Shown here in pieces: positions 15,879 to 25,375 of a stretch of 64,000 bases of DNA. The stretch lies in the NCBI GenBank assembly GCA_017307855.1, contig JAFKGD010000002.1, positions 700,984 through 764,983 on the forward strand, read 5' to 3'. The translations under genes were made by a program, and so were the position numbers. Each line of letters starts with the position of its first letter. Within the stretch, counting starts at the first letter, position 1. Source of the stretch: Burkholderiales bacterium. GTDB taxonomy: Bacteria > Pseudomonadota > Gammaproteobacteria > Burkholderiales > Burkholderiaceae_C. The notes below the pieces were generated by a model. The model had not been told where the DNA came from, did not search any database, and saw nothing but the letters and a program-made list of their open reading frames with translations.

Positions 15879-17123
15879 TCAGGCGGCAACGTTGCCTGCG
15901 GGCATCACGGCCGGCTGTTCCCGGATGGGCAGATGGATCAGCGCCGCACCCACAGCCAGCACGATGTCGACATACCAGATCCAGTCGTACGCGCCCGTGG
16001 CTTCGAACACGCGGCCCCCCAGCCACGCGCCGAGGAAGCCGCCCAGCTGGTGCCCCAGCATCACCACGCCGAACAGCATCGCCATGTTGGACGGGCCGAA
16101 GAACCTGGCCACCAATCCGGCTGTGGGCGGCACGGTGGAGAGGAAGGTGACGCCCATCACCGCCGCGAAAAGCAGCACCGTGACCTCGGTCTTGGGTGCC
16201 AGTACGAACGCCAGCACGGCGACAGCACGCACGGCATAGATGGACGACAGCAGCGACTTCATGCGCCAGCGGCCGATGGCCCACCCGATGCCGAAGCTGC
16301 CGACGATGTTGAACAGCCCGATCAGTGCCAGCGCCCAGGCGCCCAGTTGCACCGGCAATCCACACGATGCAATCACGCCCGGCAGGTGCGTGGCCAGGAA
16401 GGCGACGTGGAAGCCGCACACGAAGAATCCCGCCGACAGCAGCAGGAAGCTCGGCAGCCGCAGCGCCACACCCAACGCCTCGCGCGCCGGCAATGGCCGG
16501 GCGGGCGTCGTGCTGCCCACGGCCTGGAAAGCATTGCCGCGCAGCACCCAGATGGCCGGCAGCGCCAGCAGCACGAGCACCCCCAGCACCTGCATCGACG
16601 CTGCCCAGCCCACGCCGACAGTGAGCACACCCGCCAGCGGTGCCATCGCGAACTGGCCGAACGAGCCCCCCGCGTTGACGAGGCCCGTGGCCATGCCACG
16701 CCGCTCGGGCGCCACCAGGCGCGTGCTGGCCGCCATCAGCACCGACGGGCCGGCCATGCCCGCGCCGCCAGCAGCCAGCACGCCCACGGCAAACACGAGC
16801 CCGGCCGTGCTGGTCATGTAGGGTGTGATGAAAGTGCCCAGCGCCACCAGCACCACGCCCGCGGCGATCACACGTCCGGTGCCGATGCGGTCGGCGATCG
16901 CACCCGCGAAAGGCTGCGTGAGACCCCACCACAGCTGCCCGAAGGCGAATGCCAGGCTGATGTTGCCCAGCCCCAACCCGGTGGAAGTGTTGAGCGAAGG
17001 CAGATACAGACCCATGGTCTGGCGCACGCCCATCGTCAGCGCAAACGTACCGCCCGCCGCCAGCAGAACAAGCCAGAAGGCGTGCGGCACCGCTGTGGGC
17101 GGTCGCATCGAAGCATCACTCAT
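15879..17123 (-). CDS. MFS transporter
   Basis: 414 residues from MSDASMRPPTAVPHAF; 12 hydrophobic segments. Major facilitator motif A-like loop between TM2 and TM3 reads GAIADRIGTGR. The sequence resembles the oxalate/formate-antiporter-like and drug-resistance MFS carriers of beta-proteobacteria (FWLVLLAAGGTFALTMGVRQTMGLY, split). Substrate unknown. It overlaps the upstream marR gene by 8 bases, so the regulator and the pump form one operon, the usual MarR/MFS pairing for export of a small aromatic or toxic acid. Confidence 0.88.
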   Translation of the reverse strand: MSDASMRPPTAVPHAFWLVLLAAGGTFALTMGVRQTMGLYLPSLNTSTGLGLGNISLAFAFGQLWWGLTQPFAGAIADRIGTGRVIAAGVVLVALGTFITPYMTSTAGLVFAVGVLAAGGAGMAGPSVLMAASTRLVAPERRGMATGLVNAGGSFGQFAMAPLAGVLTVGVGWAASMQVLGVLVLLALPAIWVLRGNAFQAVGSTTPARPLPAREALGVALRLPSFLLLSAGFFVCGFHVAFLATHLPGVIASCGLPVQLGAWALALIGLFNIVGSFGIGWAIGRWRMKSLLSSIYAVRAVAVLAFVLAPKTEVTVLLFAAVMGVTFLSTVPPTAGLVARFFGPSNMAMLFGVVMLGHQLGGFLGAWLGGRVFEATGAYDWIWYVDIVLAVGAALIHLPIREQPAVMPAGNVAA

Positions 17124-17586
17124 CGCCCTCTCCTTCGGCGGCCGGCGCCAGCAGGTCGCCGCATTCGTCCAGCAGCGCATGCAGCGCCATGACACGCTGC
17201 GCGCCGAGTTGCCGGTTGAGGCTCTCCTGAGCCGTACGCCAGTGACGTTGAGCTTCGGCGCGCTTGGCGCGGCCGGCATCGGTGGCGCTGACCAGGCGAC
17301 TGCGCGCATCGGCTCCGGGCTCCATCACCACCCAGCCCTGATCGATCAGTGGCCGCAGGTTTCGTGTGAGCGTGGACGGCTCCATGCGCATCCAGCGCGC
17401 CAGGTCCACCGGCCGCAGCGGTCCGAGCTTGACCACGTGCGAGAGCAGCGAGTACTGCGTGATCCTGAGCCCTGCCCGGGCGAGTTCGGCATCGAAATGA
17501 CGCGAGACCTGGCGCGTGATCTGTCGAAGCTTGAGGTTGGTGCAACCCTGCACCTTGGCGACAGGAGCGGTATTGACAGGTGTCAT
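17116..17586 (-). CDS. MarR-family regulator
   Basis: 156 residues, start taken at MTPVNTAPVAKVQGCTN; a longer form from 17658 would cover the operator-like palindrome and the divergent start. Winged helix-turn-helix with QYSLLSHVVKLGPLRPVDLARWMRMEPSTLTRNLRPL (in pieces) and the wing DARSRLVSATDAGRA. A Cys near the N-terminus (GCTNLKLRQ) is common in redox- or electrophile-sensing MarR/OhrR types, but a matching second Cys is only in the C-terminal ECGD. Probably represses itself, the MFS gene and perhaps the divergent thioesterase. Confidence 0.9.
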   Translation of the reverse strand: MTPVNTAPVAKVQGCTNLKLRQITRQVSRHFDAELARAGLRITQYSLLSHVVKLGPLRPVDLARWMRMEPSTLTRNLRPLIDQGWVVMEPGADARSRLVSATDAGRAKRAEAQRHWRTAQESLNRQLGAQRVMALHALLDECGDLLAPAAEGEGDE

Positions 17587-17612
17587 GGTGGAAATTATTG
17601 TACCCACAACAT

Positions 17613-17624
17613 TTGCATATGCAA
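17613..17624. promoter_or_regulatory. Palindrome between marR and the thioesterase, probable MarR operator
   Basis: Perfect 12-base palindrome TTGCATATGCAA in the 59-base gap between the divergent genes. AT-rich symmetric sites of this type are typical MarR operators. It is 27 bases upstream of the marR start and 22 bases upstream of the thioesterase start, so binding would block both promoters. Confidence 0.6.
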
Positions 17625-17645
17625 TACAAGAGGAACTTCGGCACC

Positions 17646-18209
17646 ATGAGCCAGACATTCACCGCCACCCCCGAACAGACACTCGCGCTGTGGCTCGAGC
17701 AGGAAGCCGCCGTTTCTTCCCGCATGAACGCCGGCGCCGGCGCGGGCGTCTCGCGCCCGGACCAGGTGGCCGGCAAGACCGGGCTCGAACTGATGCACGC
17801 CATGCTGCGCGGCGAACTGCCCTACCCGCCGATCGCCCGCACGCTGGACTTCACGCTGGTCGAGGCGGGTGACGGCCACGCCATCTTCCAGGGCACGCCC
17901 GGCCCGTCGCATCTCAACCCCATGGGCACGGTGCACGGCGGCTGGTATGCCACGCTGCTCGATTCGGCGCTGGGCTGCGCCGTGCACACGAAGATGCCGG
18001 TCGGCCGCGGCTACACGACGGCCGAGCTCAGCGTGAACCTGGTCAAGGCCATCCCGCTCAAGCTGCAGCGCGTGCGCGCCGAAGGCCGCGTGCTGCACTG
18101 TGGCCGCCAGCTCGCCACGGCCGACGCGCGGCTCTACGGGCCCGACGGCACGCTGTACGCCCACGCCACCACCACCTGCCTGGTGTTCGAGCTGCCTGCG
18201 GCGCGCTGA
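17646..18209 (+). CDS. PaaI-family hotdog thioesterase
   Basis: 187 residues from MSQTFTATPEQ. Hotdog-fold acyl-CoA thioesterase: the HGGWYATLLDSALGCA stretch holds the conserved HGG and the catalytic acid of the PaaI group, and GYTTAELSVNLVKAI matches the second half of the fold. It probably hydrolyses a medium-chain or aromatic acyl-CoA in the cytoplasm. Divergent from marR and likely under its control. About 40 extra N-terminal residues compared with minimal PaaI proteins. Confidence 0.88.
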   Translation: MSQTFTATPEQTLALWLEQEAAVSSRMNAGAGAGVSRPDQVAGKTGLELMHAMLRGELPYPPIARTLDFTLVEAGDGHAIFQGTPGPSHLNPMGTVHGGWYATLLDSALGCAVHTKMPVGRGYTTAELSVNLVKAIPLKLQRVRAEGRVLHCGRQLATADARLYGPDGTLYAHATTTCLVFELPAAR

Positions 18210-18272
18210 GATGCAGCGCGCGAGCGCCGCAGCAGCACGCAGGGAAATCGCATCGCCGGCACAATCGGCCGC

Positions 18273-18686
18273 ATGCGATTCCTCCACACGATGCTGCGCG
18301 TTGGCAATCTCCAGCGCTCGATTGACTTCTACACCCAGGTGATCGGCATGCAGTTGCTGCGCACCTCCGAAAACCCCGAGTACAAATACTCGCTCGCCTT
18401 CCTCGGTTTCGAGGGCGGCAATCCCGGCCAGGCCGAGATCGAGCTCACCTACAACTGGGGCACCGAAAACTACGAGATGGGCACGGCCTACGGCCACATC
18501 GCGCTCGGTGTACCGGACGCCTACGCAGCCTGCGACAAGATCCGCGCGGCCGGCGGCAACGTGACGCGCGAGCCCGGCCCGGTCAAGGGCGGCACCACGG
18601 TCATCGCCTTCGTGACGGACCCCGACGGGTACAAGATCGAGTTGATTCAGCGGCAGGAAAACGAAGCCGGCCAGGGCCTGCGCTGA
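18273..18686 (+). CDS. gloA: Lactoylglutathione lyase (glyoxalase I)
   Basis: 137 residues, [20 protein letters not shown]. Converts the hemithioacetal of methylglyoxal and glutathione into S-lactoylglutathione. All four metal ligands of the Ni-type enzyme are present at the expected spacing: His5, Glu57, His75, Glu123, with the [12 protein letters not shown]-terminus. Length equals the E. coli enzyme. Stand-alone gene between the thioesterase and a small basic protein. Confidence 0.96.
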   Translation: MRFLHTMLRVGNLQRSIDFYTQVIGMQLLRTSENPEYKYSLAFLGFEGGNPGQAEIELTYNWGTENYEMGTAYGHIALGVPDAYAACDKIRAAGGNVTREPGPVKGGTTVIAFVTDPDGYKIELIQRQENEAGQGLR

Positions 18687-18737
18687 CGCTATCATCGCGC
18701 TCACCAGCCCGCCCTGTGGCTGACGGAAAGAACGACC

Positions 18738-18881
18738 ATGGCCAAAGGCGACCAACGCAGCAACAAGATGGTCAAGAAGCCGAAGAAGGACACCTCGCCG
18801 CCGAAAAGCGGGGGCACCTCCGATCGGCCCGTGGCGCCCGTGACACTGGTCGCGCCTCGCGGCAAGCTCAAGGACAAGTGA
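18738..18881 (+). CDS. Small basic protein of 47 residues
   Basis: Reads MAKGDQRSNKMVKKPKKDTS then a Pro/Ser-rich middle and ends RGKLKDK. 11 Lys and 4 Arg in 47 residues, no hydrophobic segment, so soluble and probably nucleic-acid or ribosome associated. The opening resembles a family of tiny conserved hypothetical proteins of proteobacteria; no function known to me. Spaced 51 bases after gloA and 56 before the H-NS-like gene. A GGAAAGA purine stretch ahead of the ATG can serve as ribosome site. Confidence 0.65.
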   Translation: MAKGDQRSNKMVKKPKKDTSPPKSGGTSDRPVAPVTLVAPRGKLKDK

Positions 18882-18937
18882 GCCTGCCGGCCAGGGGGCC
18901 CTCCCCACCCTCCGACTTCATTCTTCCAAGACCCGCC

Positions 18938-19387
18938 ATGGACACCCCCTTCCAACTCAACCTGTCCAAGCTGTCGCTCGACGGCCTGCGCGCCCAGCAG
19001 GAACAGCAGGCCCAGCTCGCCCGCGACATCGAAGCGGAGATCGCGCGCCGGCGTGGCGAGGCGCTCACGCAGCTGGTCGACGAGATGTGGTCCAAGGCGC
19101 GCGGGCTCGGCTTTTCCGACCGCGAAGTCATGGCCGCGCTCTCGCCCAAGGTGAAGAAGGCCTATGCGCGCGCTGCCGATGCCCCGCTGCCGGCCACGGC
19201 GCCCGCGCCGGCTTCTGCCGACGGCCCGCGCGACAAGCCGCAGGTAGGCGAAACCTACGCCAACCCCTCCAATCCAGAGCAGACCTGGACCAAGACCACG
19301 CGGCTGGGCGCCCCGGCGCGCTGGCTGCATGCGCTGGTGATGGCCAGCGACGACAAGACCTACGAGCAGTTCCGCGTCAAGGCATGA
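18938..19387 (+). CDS. H-NS-family nucleoid protein
   Basis: 149 residues from MDTPFQLNLSKLSLDGL. N-terminal coiled-coil oligomerisation part (about 5-45, QQEQQAQLARDIEAEIARRR in pieces), then a low-complexity Ala/Pro linker and a C-terminal H-NS-like DNA-binding motif (VGETYANPSNPEQTWTKTTRLGAPARWL, read in pieces: Y.NP....TW.....G..P.W). The classic core GRGRxPxW is changed to RLGAPARW, so DNA contact may be altered. H-NS proteins silence AT-rich foreign DNA. The 3' end overlaps the convergent DUF2127 gene by 11 bases. Confidence 0.8.
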   Translation: MDTPFQLNLSKLSLDGLRAQQEQQAQLARDIEAEIARRRGEALTQLVDEMWSKARGLGFSDREVMAALSPKVKKAYARAADAPLPATAPAPASADGPRDKPQVGETYANPSNPEQTWTKTTRLGAPARWLHALVMASDDKTYEQFRVKA

Positions 19388-19832
19388 GGGGCGTGCGGCG
19401 GCGCAGCCACAGCGCCCGCAGCAGCACCGCCACCACCGCCAGGTTGGCCGCCAGCAGCGCGGCCGGCCACGGGCCCGGGTGCATGATCAGTTCGCGCAGC
19501 TCGAACGGCACGTAGATCGCCCCGCTGGCCGCGCCCAGCGCTTCGGCCCAGCGCCGTTGCCACCACAGTCCCCACGCTTCCGCGAAGCGCACGCCGGCAT
19601 AGAGTGCAGCGCCCGCCAGCACCACGCCCACGTGCAGGCCTTCGAGCTGGCCCGCGCGTTGCTGCAGCATCTGCGCAAGGTGGTGCGCCGGATTCAGGTG
19701 CAGGTGCCCAGAGAGTGCCTGCGCCATCGCCGCCAGGTCGTGGTGCAGCAGCGAGGCGAAGCTCAGGGCCGCCACCAGCGCGAGCGCGCCCTTGGCCGCC
19801 TCGAACAACGCGATGGCGCGCAGGCCGTGCAT
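19377..19832 (-). CDS. DUF2127 membrane protein
   Basis: 151 residues beginning [15 protein letters not shown]. Four hydrophobic segments predicted, with the family-typical opening (R.IA.FEA.KG), LLHHDL, and the C-terminal VPFELREL segment. Integral inner-membrane protein of unknown function. Its start overlaps the eda stop codon as TGATG, so it is the third gene of the edd-eda operon. A role in the Entner-Doudoroff pathway is not implied by family. Confidence 0.8.
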   Translation of the reverse strand: MHGLRAIALFEAAKGALALVAALSFASLLHHDLAAMAQALSGHLHLNPAHHLAQMLQQRAGQLEGLHVGVVLAGAALYAGVRFAEAWGLWWQRRWAEALGAASGAIYVPFELRELIMHPGPWPAALLAANLAVVAVLLRALWLRRRTPLMP

Positions 19833-20488
19833 CAGGGGCGGGGCAAGGCCTTGGCCGCGCGCGCCAGCGCGGTGATGCGTGCCCAGTCGCCCTGAGCCAC
19901 TGCGTCCGCGGGCGTGAGCCACGAGCCACCCACGCAGGCCACGTTGGCCAGCGCCAGCAGCTCGGGCGCGTTGGCCTCGCTCACACCGCCGGTGGGACAG
20001 AAGCGCACATCACCGAACGGCCCCTGCCAGGCCTTGAGCATCGCCATGCCGCCAGCCTGCATGGCGGGGAAGAACTTGAGCTCGGTGTAGCCGTCTTCCT
20101 GTGCCGCCATGATCTCGCTGCCGGTGGCCACGCCGGGCAGCAGCGGCAGTCCCAGGTCGTGACAGGCGCGGCCCACGCCATGGGTGTAGCCCGGGCTCAC
20201 GGCGAAGCGCGCCCCGGCAAGCTGAGCGGCCTGCGCATCCGCCGCGCTGCGCACCGTGCCGGCGCCGACCACCGCCTCGGGCACGTCCCGGGCGATGGCC
20301 TCGATGCAAGCCAGCGCCACCGGCGTGCGCAACGTCACTTCGAGCATGCGGATGCCGCCTGCCAGCAGCGCGCGGGCCAGCGGAGCAGCGTGGGCCACCT
20401 CGTGCAGCACGATCACCGGAATCACCGGTGCGTCCTGCATCACATCGATCGGCGCCAGCGGCCCGGGCGGATTCACAGCCATGTACAT
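19832..20488 (-). CDS. eda: KDPG aldolase
   Basis: 218 residues. Cleaves 2-keto-3-deoxy-6-phosphogluconate to pyruvate and glyceraldehyde 3-phosphate, the last step of the Entner-Doudoroff route. The Schiff-base lysine is in ELKFFPA (Lys138) and the general acid in MLEVTLRT (Glu50); GAGTV and the phosphate site FCPTGGV are present. Starts at 20488 or, slightly shorter, at 20482; either overlaps the edd end by 10-16 bases. Likely translationally coupled to edd. Confidence 0.97.
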   Translation of the reverse strand: MYMAVNPPGPLAPIDVMQDAPVIPVIVLHEVAHAAPLARALLAGGIRMLEVTLRTPVALACIEAIARDVPEAVVGAGTVRSAADAQAAQLAGARFAVSPGYTHGVGRACHDLGLPLLPGVATGSEIMAAQEDGYTELKFFPAMQAGGMAMLKAWQGPFGDVRFCPTGGVSEANAPELLALANVACVGGSWLTPADAVAQGDWARITALARAAKALPRP

Positions 20489-22299
20489 GCTCCTTCTTCA
20501 GCCGCCAGCGCATTGCGGCGCATGCCGGCAAACAGTTCACGCCCCATGCCACGGCCGTTGGAAGCGGCCTGCATGTCGGGCATCTGCGCGTTCTCGCGCG
20601 CCAGCCATTGTGCGGGGTCGACCTTGACCTGCAGCGTGCCGGCCGTCGCGTCGAGGCGGATCACATCGCCGTCGCGCACGCGCGCCAGCGGCCCGCCGGC
20701 CAGCGCCTCGGGCGAGACGTGGATGGCGGCCGGCACCTTGCCCGATGCGCCGCTCATGCGGCCATCGGTCACCAGCGCCACCTTGAAGCCCTTGCCCTGC
20801 AGCACCGCCAGCGGCGGCGTGAGCTTGTGCAGCTCGGGCATGCCATTGGCACGCGGGCCCTGCCAGCGCACCACGCAGACCACGTCGCGCTCGAGCTCAC
20901 CGGCGTCGAAGGCTTTCTGCAGCGCATCCTGCGAGTCGAACACGCGCGCGGGCGCCTCGACCACGTGGCGGTCTTCCGGCACGGCCGAGACCTTGATCAC
21001 GCTGCGGCCGAGGTTGCCCGTGAGAAGCTTGAGCCCGCCCGTGGCGCTGAACGGTGCCGACACCGGCCGTGCCACCGCATCGTCGCGGGTGGCGCCGATG
21101 TCGTGCCAGGCCAGGCCGCCACCCTCGCCCGCCGCCGGCTCGCGCGTGTACTCGCGGATGCCGCCAGGCCGCACGGACAGCACGTCCCCGTGCATCAGGC
21201 CGGCGTCGAGCAGCTCGCGGATCACGTAGCCCGGCCCACCGGCGGCCTGGAACTGGTTCACGTCGGCGCTGCCGTTCGGATAGACACGCGCCAGCAGCGG
21301 CACCACGTCCGACAGCGCCTCGAAATCGTCCCAGTCGATCACGATGCCGGCCGCACGCGCCACCGCCACCCAGTGGATGAGGTGATTGGTGGAGCCGCCC
21401 GTGGCCAGCAGCGCGGCCATGGCGTTGACGATGCAGCGCTCGTCCACCACATGGCCGATGGCCGGAACCCCGTCGGCGAGCACCGTGCGCACGGCCTCGC
21501 GCGTGAGGTCGTCGCGCAGCGCGTCGCCCGGATGCACGAACGCCGTGCCGGGCACGTGCAGGCCCATGGCTTCGAGCAGCATCTGATTGCTGTTGGCCGT
21601 GCCATAGAAGGTGCAGGTGCCGGCCGCATGGTAGGCCTGCGACTCGGCCTGCAGCAGTTCGTCGCGGCCCACCAGGCCCTGCGCGGCGCGCTCGCGCACC
21701 TTGGCCTTGGCGCTGTTGGACAGGCCCGAGGTCATGGGCCCGGCCGGCACGAACACCGTGGGCAGGTGGCCGAAGTGCAGCGCACCAATCAAGAGGCCCG
21801 GCACGATCTTGTCGCACACGCCCAGCATCAGCGCGCAGTCGAACACATCGTGCGACAGGGCGACGGCCGTGCCCATGGCGATGGCGTCGCGCGAGAACAG
21901 CGAAAGCTCCATGCCTGCCGTTCCCTGCGTGACGCCATCGCACATGGCCGGCACGCCACCGGCCACCTGCGCCGTGGCGCCCAGGCGGCGCGCCTCGTCC
22001 TTGATGAGGGCCGGATAGCTGGCGAACGGCGCGTGCGCCGACAGCATGTCGTTGTAGGCCGTGACGATGCCGACGTTGCGCGCGCGCTGCGCCACCACGG
22101 GGATGGGCATGGCGCGGGTCTTGTCTGATTCGGGCAGGCCGGCGAAGGCATGGGCCACGTTGGCGCAGCCCAGCCGCTCGGCGCCGGGGCGGCGCGAGGC
22201 CATGTCGGCCACCAGTTGCAGATAGTCGCGCCGCGTGGGCGCACTGCGGTCGCGGATGCGCTGCGTGACGGCCGCGAGGGTGGGATGGAGTGAGGTCAT
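20473..22299 (-). CDS. edd: 6-Phosphogluconate dehydratase
   Basis: 608 residues from [12 protein letters not shown]. Iron-sulfur dehydratase of the IlvD/Edd family that makes KDPG from 6-phosphogluconate. Signature [10 protein letters not shown] with cluster Cys, [11 protein letters not shown] with the second Cys and [13 protein letters not shown] near the C-terminus, all as in Edd rather than IlvD. Length matches E. coli Edd (603). First gene of edd-eda-DUF2127; an operator-like palindrome lies about 105 bases upstream. Confidence 0.97.
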   Translation of the reverse strand: MTSLHPTLAAVTQRIRDRSAPTRRDYLQLVADMASRRPGAERLGCANVAHAFAGLPESDKTRAMPIPVVAQRARNVGIVTAYNDMLSAHAPFASYPALIKDEARRLGATAQVAGGVPAMCDGVTQGTAGMELSLFSRDAIAMGTAVALSHDVFDCALMLGVCDKIVPGLLIGALHFGHLPTVFVPAGPMTSGLSNSAKAKVRERAAQGLVGRDELLQAESQAYHAAGTCTFYGTANSNQMLLEAMGLHVPGTAFVHPGDALRDDLTREAVRTVLADGVPAIGHVVDERCIVNAMAALLATGGSTNHLIHWVAVARAAGIVIDWDDFEALSDVVPLLARVYPNGSADVNQFQAAGGPGYVIRELLDAGLMHGDVLSVRPGGIREYTREPAAGEGGGLAWHDIGATRDDAVARPVSAPFSATGGLKLLTGNLGRSVIKVSAVPEDRHVVEAPARVFDSQDALQKAFDAGELERDVVCVVRWQGPRANGMPELHKLTPPLAVLQGKGFKVALVTDGRMSGASGKVPAAIHVSPEALAGGPLARVRDGDVIRLDATAGTLQVKVDPAQWLARENAQMPDMQAASNGRGMGRELFAGMRRNALAAEEGACTWL

Positions 22300-22403
22300 C
22301 GCGGAAGGTCTCTCGTAAGGCGGCCGGCGCACAGGGAAGCTGGTGGCCGTCGCGGGTCCACCATCGTAGTGCCGAACCCGGGCAGGCGCCGGCCCGCCGG
22401 TTA

Positions 22404-22416
22404 CGAAACGGTTCCG
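22404..22416. promoter_or_regulatory. Operator-like palindrome between edd and the ChaC-like gene
   Basis: CGAAACGGTTCCG is symmetric around a central G with one mismatched pair. The GAAAC..GTTTC-like shape with a central CG step is that of LacI/GntR-family operators that often govern edd-eda. It lies 105 bases upstream of edd and 40 bases upstream of the divergent gene; a TTGACG-N16-TAGAGT promoter-like pair for the divergent gene begins at 22420. No such regulator gene is in the window. Confidence 0.4.
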
Positions 22417-22455
22417 GTTTTGACGTGCCGCGCGCGGACGCTAGAGTGGCGGGCG

Positions 22456-23046
22456 ATGCGCCCACACACCCCGACACCCGTCCGCGACGCTGCCGCCATG
22501 CTCGATCGCACGCTGGCCGAATGGGGCGGACAGGAGGACCTCTGGCTGTTCGGCTATGCCTCGCTGATCTGGCGCCCCGAGTTCGACTACGCCGAGCGGC
22601 GTGCCGCCCATGTGCTGGGCTGGCACCGCGCGCTCAAGATGTGGAGCCGCGTGAACCGCGGCACGCCGGAGAATCCCGGCCTGGTGTTCGGCCTGCTGCC
22701 GGGCGGCAGTTGCCGCGGCGTGGTGTTCCGTATCACCCGGGCCGACGTACCTGCCACGCTGGCGCGCCTGTGGCTGCGCGAGATGCCCAACGCCGTGTAC
22801 GACCCCCGTTGGCTGCCGTGCCGCACCGCGCAGGGGCCGGTGCGTACGCTGGCGTTCACCCTGGCCCGGACCAGCCCCAACCATACGGGCGTGCTGCCCG
22901 ACGACGAGTACCGCCGCATCTTCGCGCAGGCCCGCGGCCGCTATGGCACCACGCTCGACTACGCGCAGGCCACGCTGGACGAGTTGCGCCGCCACGGCAT
23001 CGAGGACCGCGCGCTGGCGCGGCTGCTGCGTCTGGTGGCGCACTGA
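22456..23046 (+). CDS. ChaC-like gamma-glutamylcyclotransferase
   Basis: 196 residues from MRPHTPTPVRDAA. ChaC proteins split glutathione to 5-oxoproline and Cys-Gly. The substrate-binding YGSLIW motif appears as YASLIW (34-39), followed by ERRAAHVLGWHRALKMWS and the LREMPNAVY segment that carries the catalytic Glu of the family. Length is in range. Monocistronic, opposite to edd. A putative -10 (TAGAGT, 22442-22447) lies so close to the ATG that the transcript could be nearly leaderless; this is weak. Confidence 0.88.
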   Translation: MRPHTPTPVRDAAAMLDRTLAEWGGQEDLWLFGYASLIWRPEFDYAERRAAHVLGWHRALKMWSRVNRGTPENPGLVFGLLPGGSCRGVVFRITRADVPATLARLWLREMPNAVYDPRWLPCRTAQGPVRTLAFTLARTSPNHTGVLPDDEYRRIFAQARGRYGTTLDYAQATLDELRRHGIEDRALARLLRLVAH

Positions 23047-23128
23047 GGAGGCGCGCCGGAGCCGGGGCCGTCCGATGCATTTGTCAGGATTGGTCACACA
23101 TCCGGCGTGATCCGGTGCGCGCGGCGAC

Positions 23129-23692
23129 CTAGCCGGGCGGGCCCGCCAGATGACGCTCCGCCGCCCACAGGTCGGCCACGGTGTCGACGTCGATGCGCAC
23201 GCCGGCATCGCTCACCGCCAGCATCACGCAGCGGCCGTCCTTCATCGCCTGCTGCAGGACGCTTGCCGCGCCGGTCGGGCCCGCGAGCGCCAGCAGCGCG
23301 TCGCGCGCGCGCGCCGAAAACGCCACCGGATGGCCCCGCTCGCCATCGAAGGTGGGCACCACGGCATCGGCGGCCGGATGCGAGATCAGGGCCGTGGCCA
23401 CGTCGCGCAGCGTTCCGGGCTGTACCAGCGGCAGATCGCCCGGCAGGATGAGCCAGCCGTGGGCGTGCTGCGTGGCACGCACGGCGGCCGCGATCGAATC
23501 GCCCATACCCGGATGTCCTGCGTCTTCCACGTGCCAGGGCAGGCCGCTGGCACGCGCGGCGGCCAGCGTGCGCTCCAGCACCGGCACGCCGGCGAGGGGC
23601 GCAGCCAGCTTGGAGCCCTGGCCGCCGGAGGCGGCGAAGCGCTCGCCCCGGCCCGAGGCCAGCACGATGAGGGTGGGCAACAGCAAGGACAT
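23129..23692 (-). CDS. MobA/MocA-like nucleotidyltransferase
   Basis: 187 residues from [17 protein letters not shown]-transferase fold with the nucleotide signature LASGRGERF and a following GSKL lysine, then [10 protein letters not shown] with the metal-binding Asp, and [12 protein letters not shown]. This is the MobA/MocA/IspD-like group that makes molybdenum cofactor dinucleotides; MocA-type CTP or GTP transfer is likely, though no molybdoenzyme is near. The upstream extension has no family features. Confidence 0.82.
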   Translation of the reverse strand: MSLLLPTLIVLASGRGERFAASGGQGSKLAAPLAGVPVLERTLAAARASGLPWHVEDAGHPGMGDSIAAAVRATQHAHGWLILPGDLPLVQPGTLRDVATALISHPAADAVVPTFDGERGHPVAFSARARDALLALAGPTGAASVLQQAMKDGRCVMLAVSDAGVRIDVDTVADLWAAERHLAGPPG

Positions 23693-23811
23693 GCGGGCCA
23701 GTATGCAACGCCCGGCCGCGCGCTGCAGCCGCGCCTCGCATCCGCCGGGGTGCCGCCCCGATTCGACCTGCGTCAGCAGGCCGGATGCCGGACAGGGCGA
23801 CAATCGGCGCC

Positions 23812-24468
23812 ATGAGCACCACCGACCACGACATCGCCAGCCTGCGCAAGAGCTACGAGCGCGCCGAACTCGACGAATCGGCGTCGCAGGCCGACCCTCT
23901 CGCGCAGTTCGACCAGTGGCTGCAGGAAGCCATCGCCGCGCGCGTGCCAGAGCCCAACGCCATGACGCTGGCCACGGTGGGCGGCGACCTCCGGCCCAGC
24001 ACGCGCATCGTGCTGGTCAAGGGCTACGACGAGCGCGGCATCGTCTGGTACACCAACTACGACAGCCGCAAGGGCCGCGAGCTCGCGGGCAACCCGTTCG
24101 CGGCGCTGCAGTTCCACTGGGTGGAGCTCGAACGCGTGGTGCGCATCGAGGGCACGGTGGAGAAGGTGTCGGCGGCCGAAAGCGACGCCTACTTCGCCAG
24201 CCGCCCGCTCGATTCGCGCATCGGCGCCTGGGCCAGCCCGCAAAGCGAGGTGATCTCCAGCCGCGCGGTGCTGGTGGCCAACGCGGCGAAGTACGGCGCG
24301 CAGTTCCTGCTCGACCCGCCGCGCCCGCCGCACTGGGGTGGCTACCGGCTGGTGCCGGCCGAATGGCAGTTCTGGCAGGGCCGCAAGAGCCGCCTGCACG
24401 ACCGGCTGCGGTACCGCCGAGACGAAGCCGCCGCCGGCAACTGGCTGCGCGAGCGGCTGGCGCCCTGA
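23812..24468 (+). CDS. pdxH: Pyridoxamine 5'-phosphate oxidase
   Basis: 218 residues from [18 protein letters not shown] enzyme that oxidises PNP or PMP to pyridoxal phosphate. Family features: [36 protein letters not shown] (in pieces), the FMN-binding [23 protein letters not shown], and the C-terminal [24 protein letters not shown] (split), where the RL.P end is diagnostic. Gene ends 13 bases before the convergent lysR. Confidence 0.97.
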   Translation: MSTTDHDIASLRKSYERAELDESASQADPLAQFDQWLQEAIAARVPEPNAMTLATVGGDLRPSTRIVLVKGYDERGIVWYTNYDSRKGRELAGNPFAALQFHWVELERVVRIEGTVEKVSAAESDAYFASRPLDSRIGAWASPQSEVISSRAVLVANAAKYGAQFLLDPPRPPHWGGYRLVPAEWQFWQGRKSRLHDRLRYRRDEAAAGNWLRERLAP

Positions 24469-24481
24469 AGACGGGCGCCCG

Positions 24482-25375
24482 CTACAGCAAAGCCGGGTGC
24501 GCGCCCGGCAACGCTCGCGCATTGGCGACGACGCATTCGCGCAGCACGCCCGCCAGTCCCGCACGCTCGGGCGAGCGATGGAAGACCATGCCGACCTCGC
24601 GGTGGAAGGTGGCATCGCCCAGCGGCACGATGCGCACATTGGCTGGCGCGAAGTCGGGCCGCGTCACGGGCACCAGTGCCGCGCCCAGACCGCTGGACAC
24701 CATCTTCACCATCGCGTCCACGTCCTCCATGTCGATGGAGGTGTTGATCTCCAGCCCCTGGCGCTTGAGGAACTGCTCGACCACGCGTCCGCCGAACGAC
24801 GCACGGTCATAGCCGATCACCGGCAGGCGCGTCATCAATTCGCGCCAGTCGTCCCCGGCCTCGTGCGCGGGCACGGCCAGCACGAAGGGCTCGAGCATCA
24901 GCGGCTGCCAGACCAGCTCGCTCGGTAGCGAGAAGGGCGACAGCACCATCAGCGCGGCATCCAGGTCGCCGCTGTCCACCTGCCCCATGAGAAACAGCGA
25001 GGAGCCCTGCGCCAGCCGCAGCGCGATCTGAGGATGCCGCTCGCGCAGCAGGCGCAGTGCGCCCGGCAGCACGCCCAGCTGCGCCGTCTGCACCGACCCG
25101 ACGCGCAGCACGCCGCGCAACTCCCGGCTGGTCACGCGCTCGCCCATCTCGCCGAACAACTCCACGATCTGACGCGCCAGACCGACCGCGTCCTGTCCTG
25201 CTTCGTTGAGCAGGGCCGAGCGACCGGTGCGGTTGAACAGGGGGGCGCCCAGCGCTTCTTCCAGCCGCGCGATCTGCGCGCTCACGGCCGACTGCGTGAG
25301 TCCGATACGCGCCCCGGCTGCCGCGAACGTGCCGTAGCGCACCACCGCAAGGAAGGTGCGTATTTCCCTGATCAA
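24482..25375 (-). CDS. LysR-family regulator of the adjacent catabolic operon
   Basis: 297 residues if started at the TTG of LIREIRTFLAVV, which gives the standard LysR opening and normal length; a GGGGG stretch precedes it. An ATG at 25474 would add 33 residues and would place the inverted repeat 25447-25463 inside the gene, so TTG is preferred. N-terminal helix-turn-helix with GTFAAAGARIGLTQSAVSAQI (split) and LGAPLFNRTGR, then the effector domain. It faces the Bug-creatininase operon and most likely activates it with a pathway compound. Confidence 0.88.
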   Translation of the reverse strand: MIREIRTFLAVVRYGTFAAAGARIGLTQSAVSAQIARLEEALGAPLFNRTGRSALLNEAGQDAVGLARQIVELFGEMGERVTSRELRGVLRVGSVQTAQLGVLPGALRLLRERHPQIALRLAQGSSLFLMGQVDSGDLDAALMVLSPFSLPSELVWQPLMLEPFVLAVPAHEAGDDWRELMTRLPVIGYDRASFGGRVVEQFLKRQGLEINTSIDMEDVDAMVKMVSSGLGAALVPVTRPDFAPANVRIVPLGDATFHREVGMVFHRSPERAGLAGVLRECVVANARALPGAHPALL

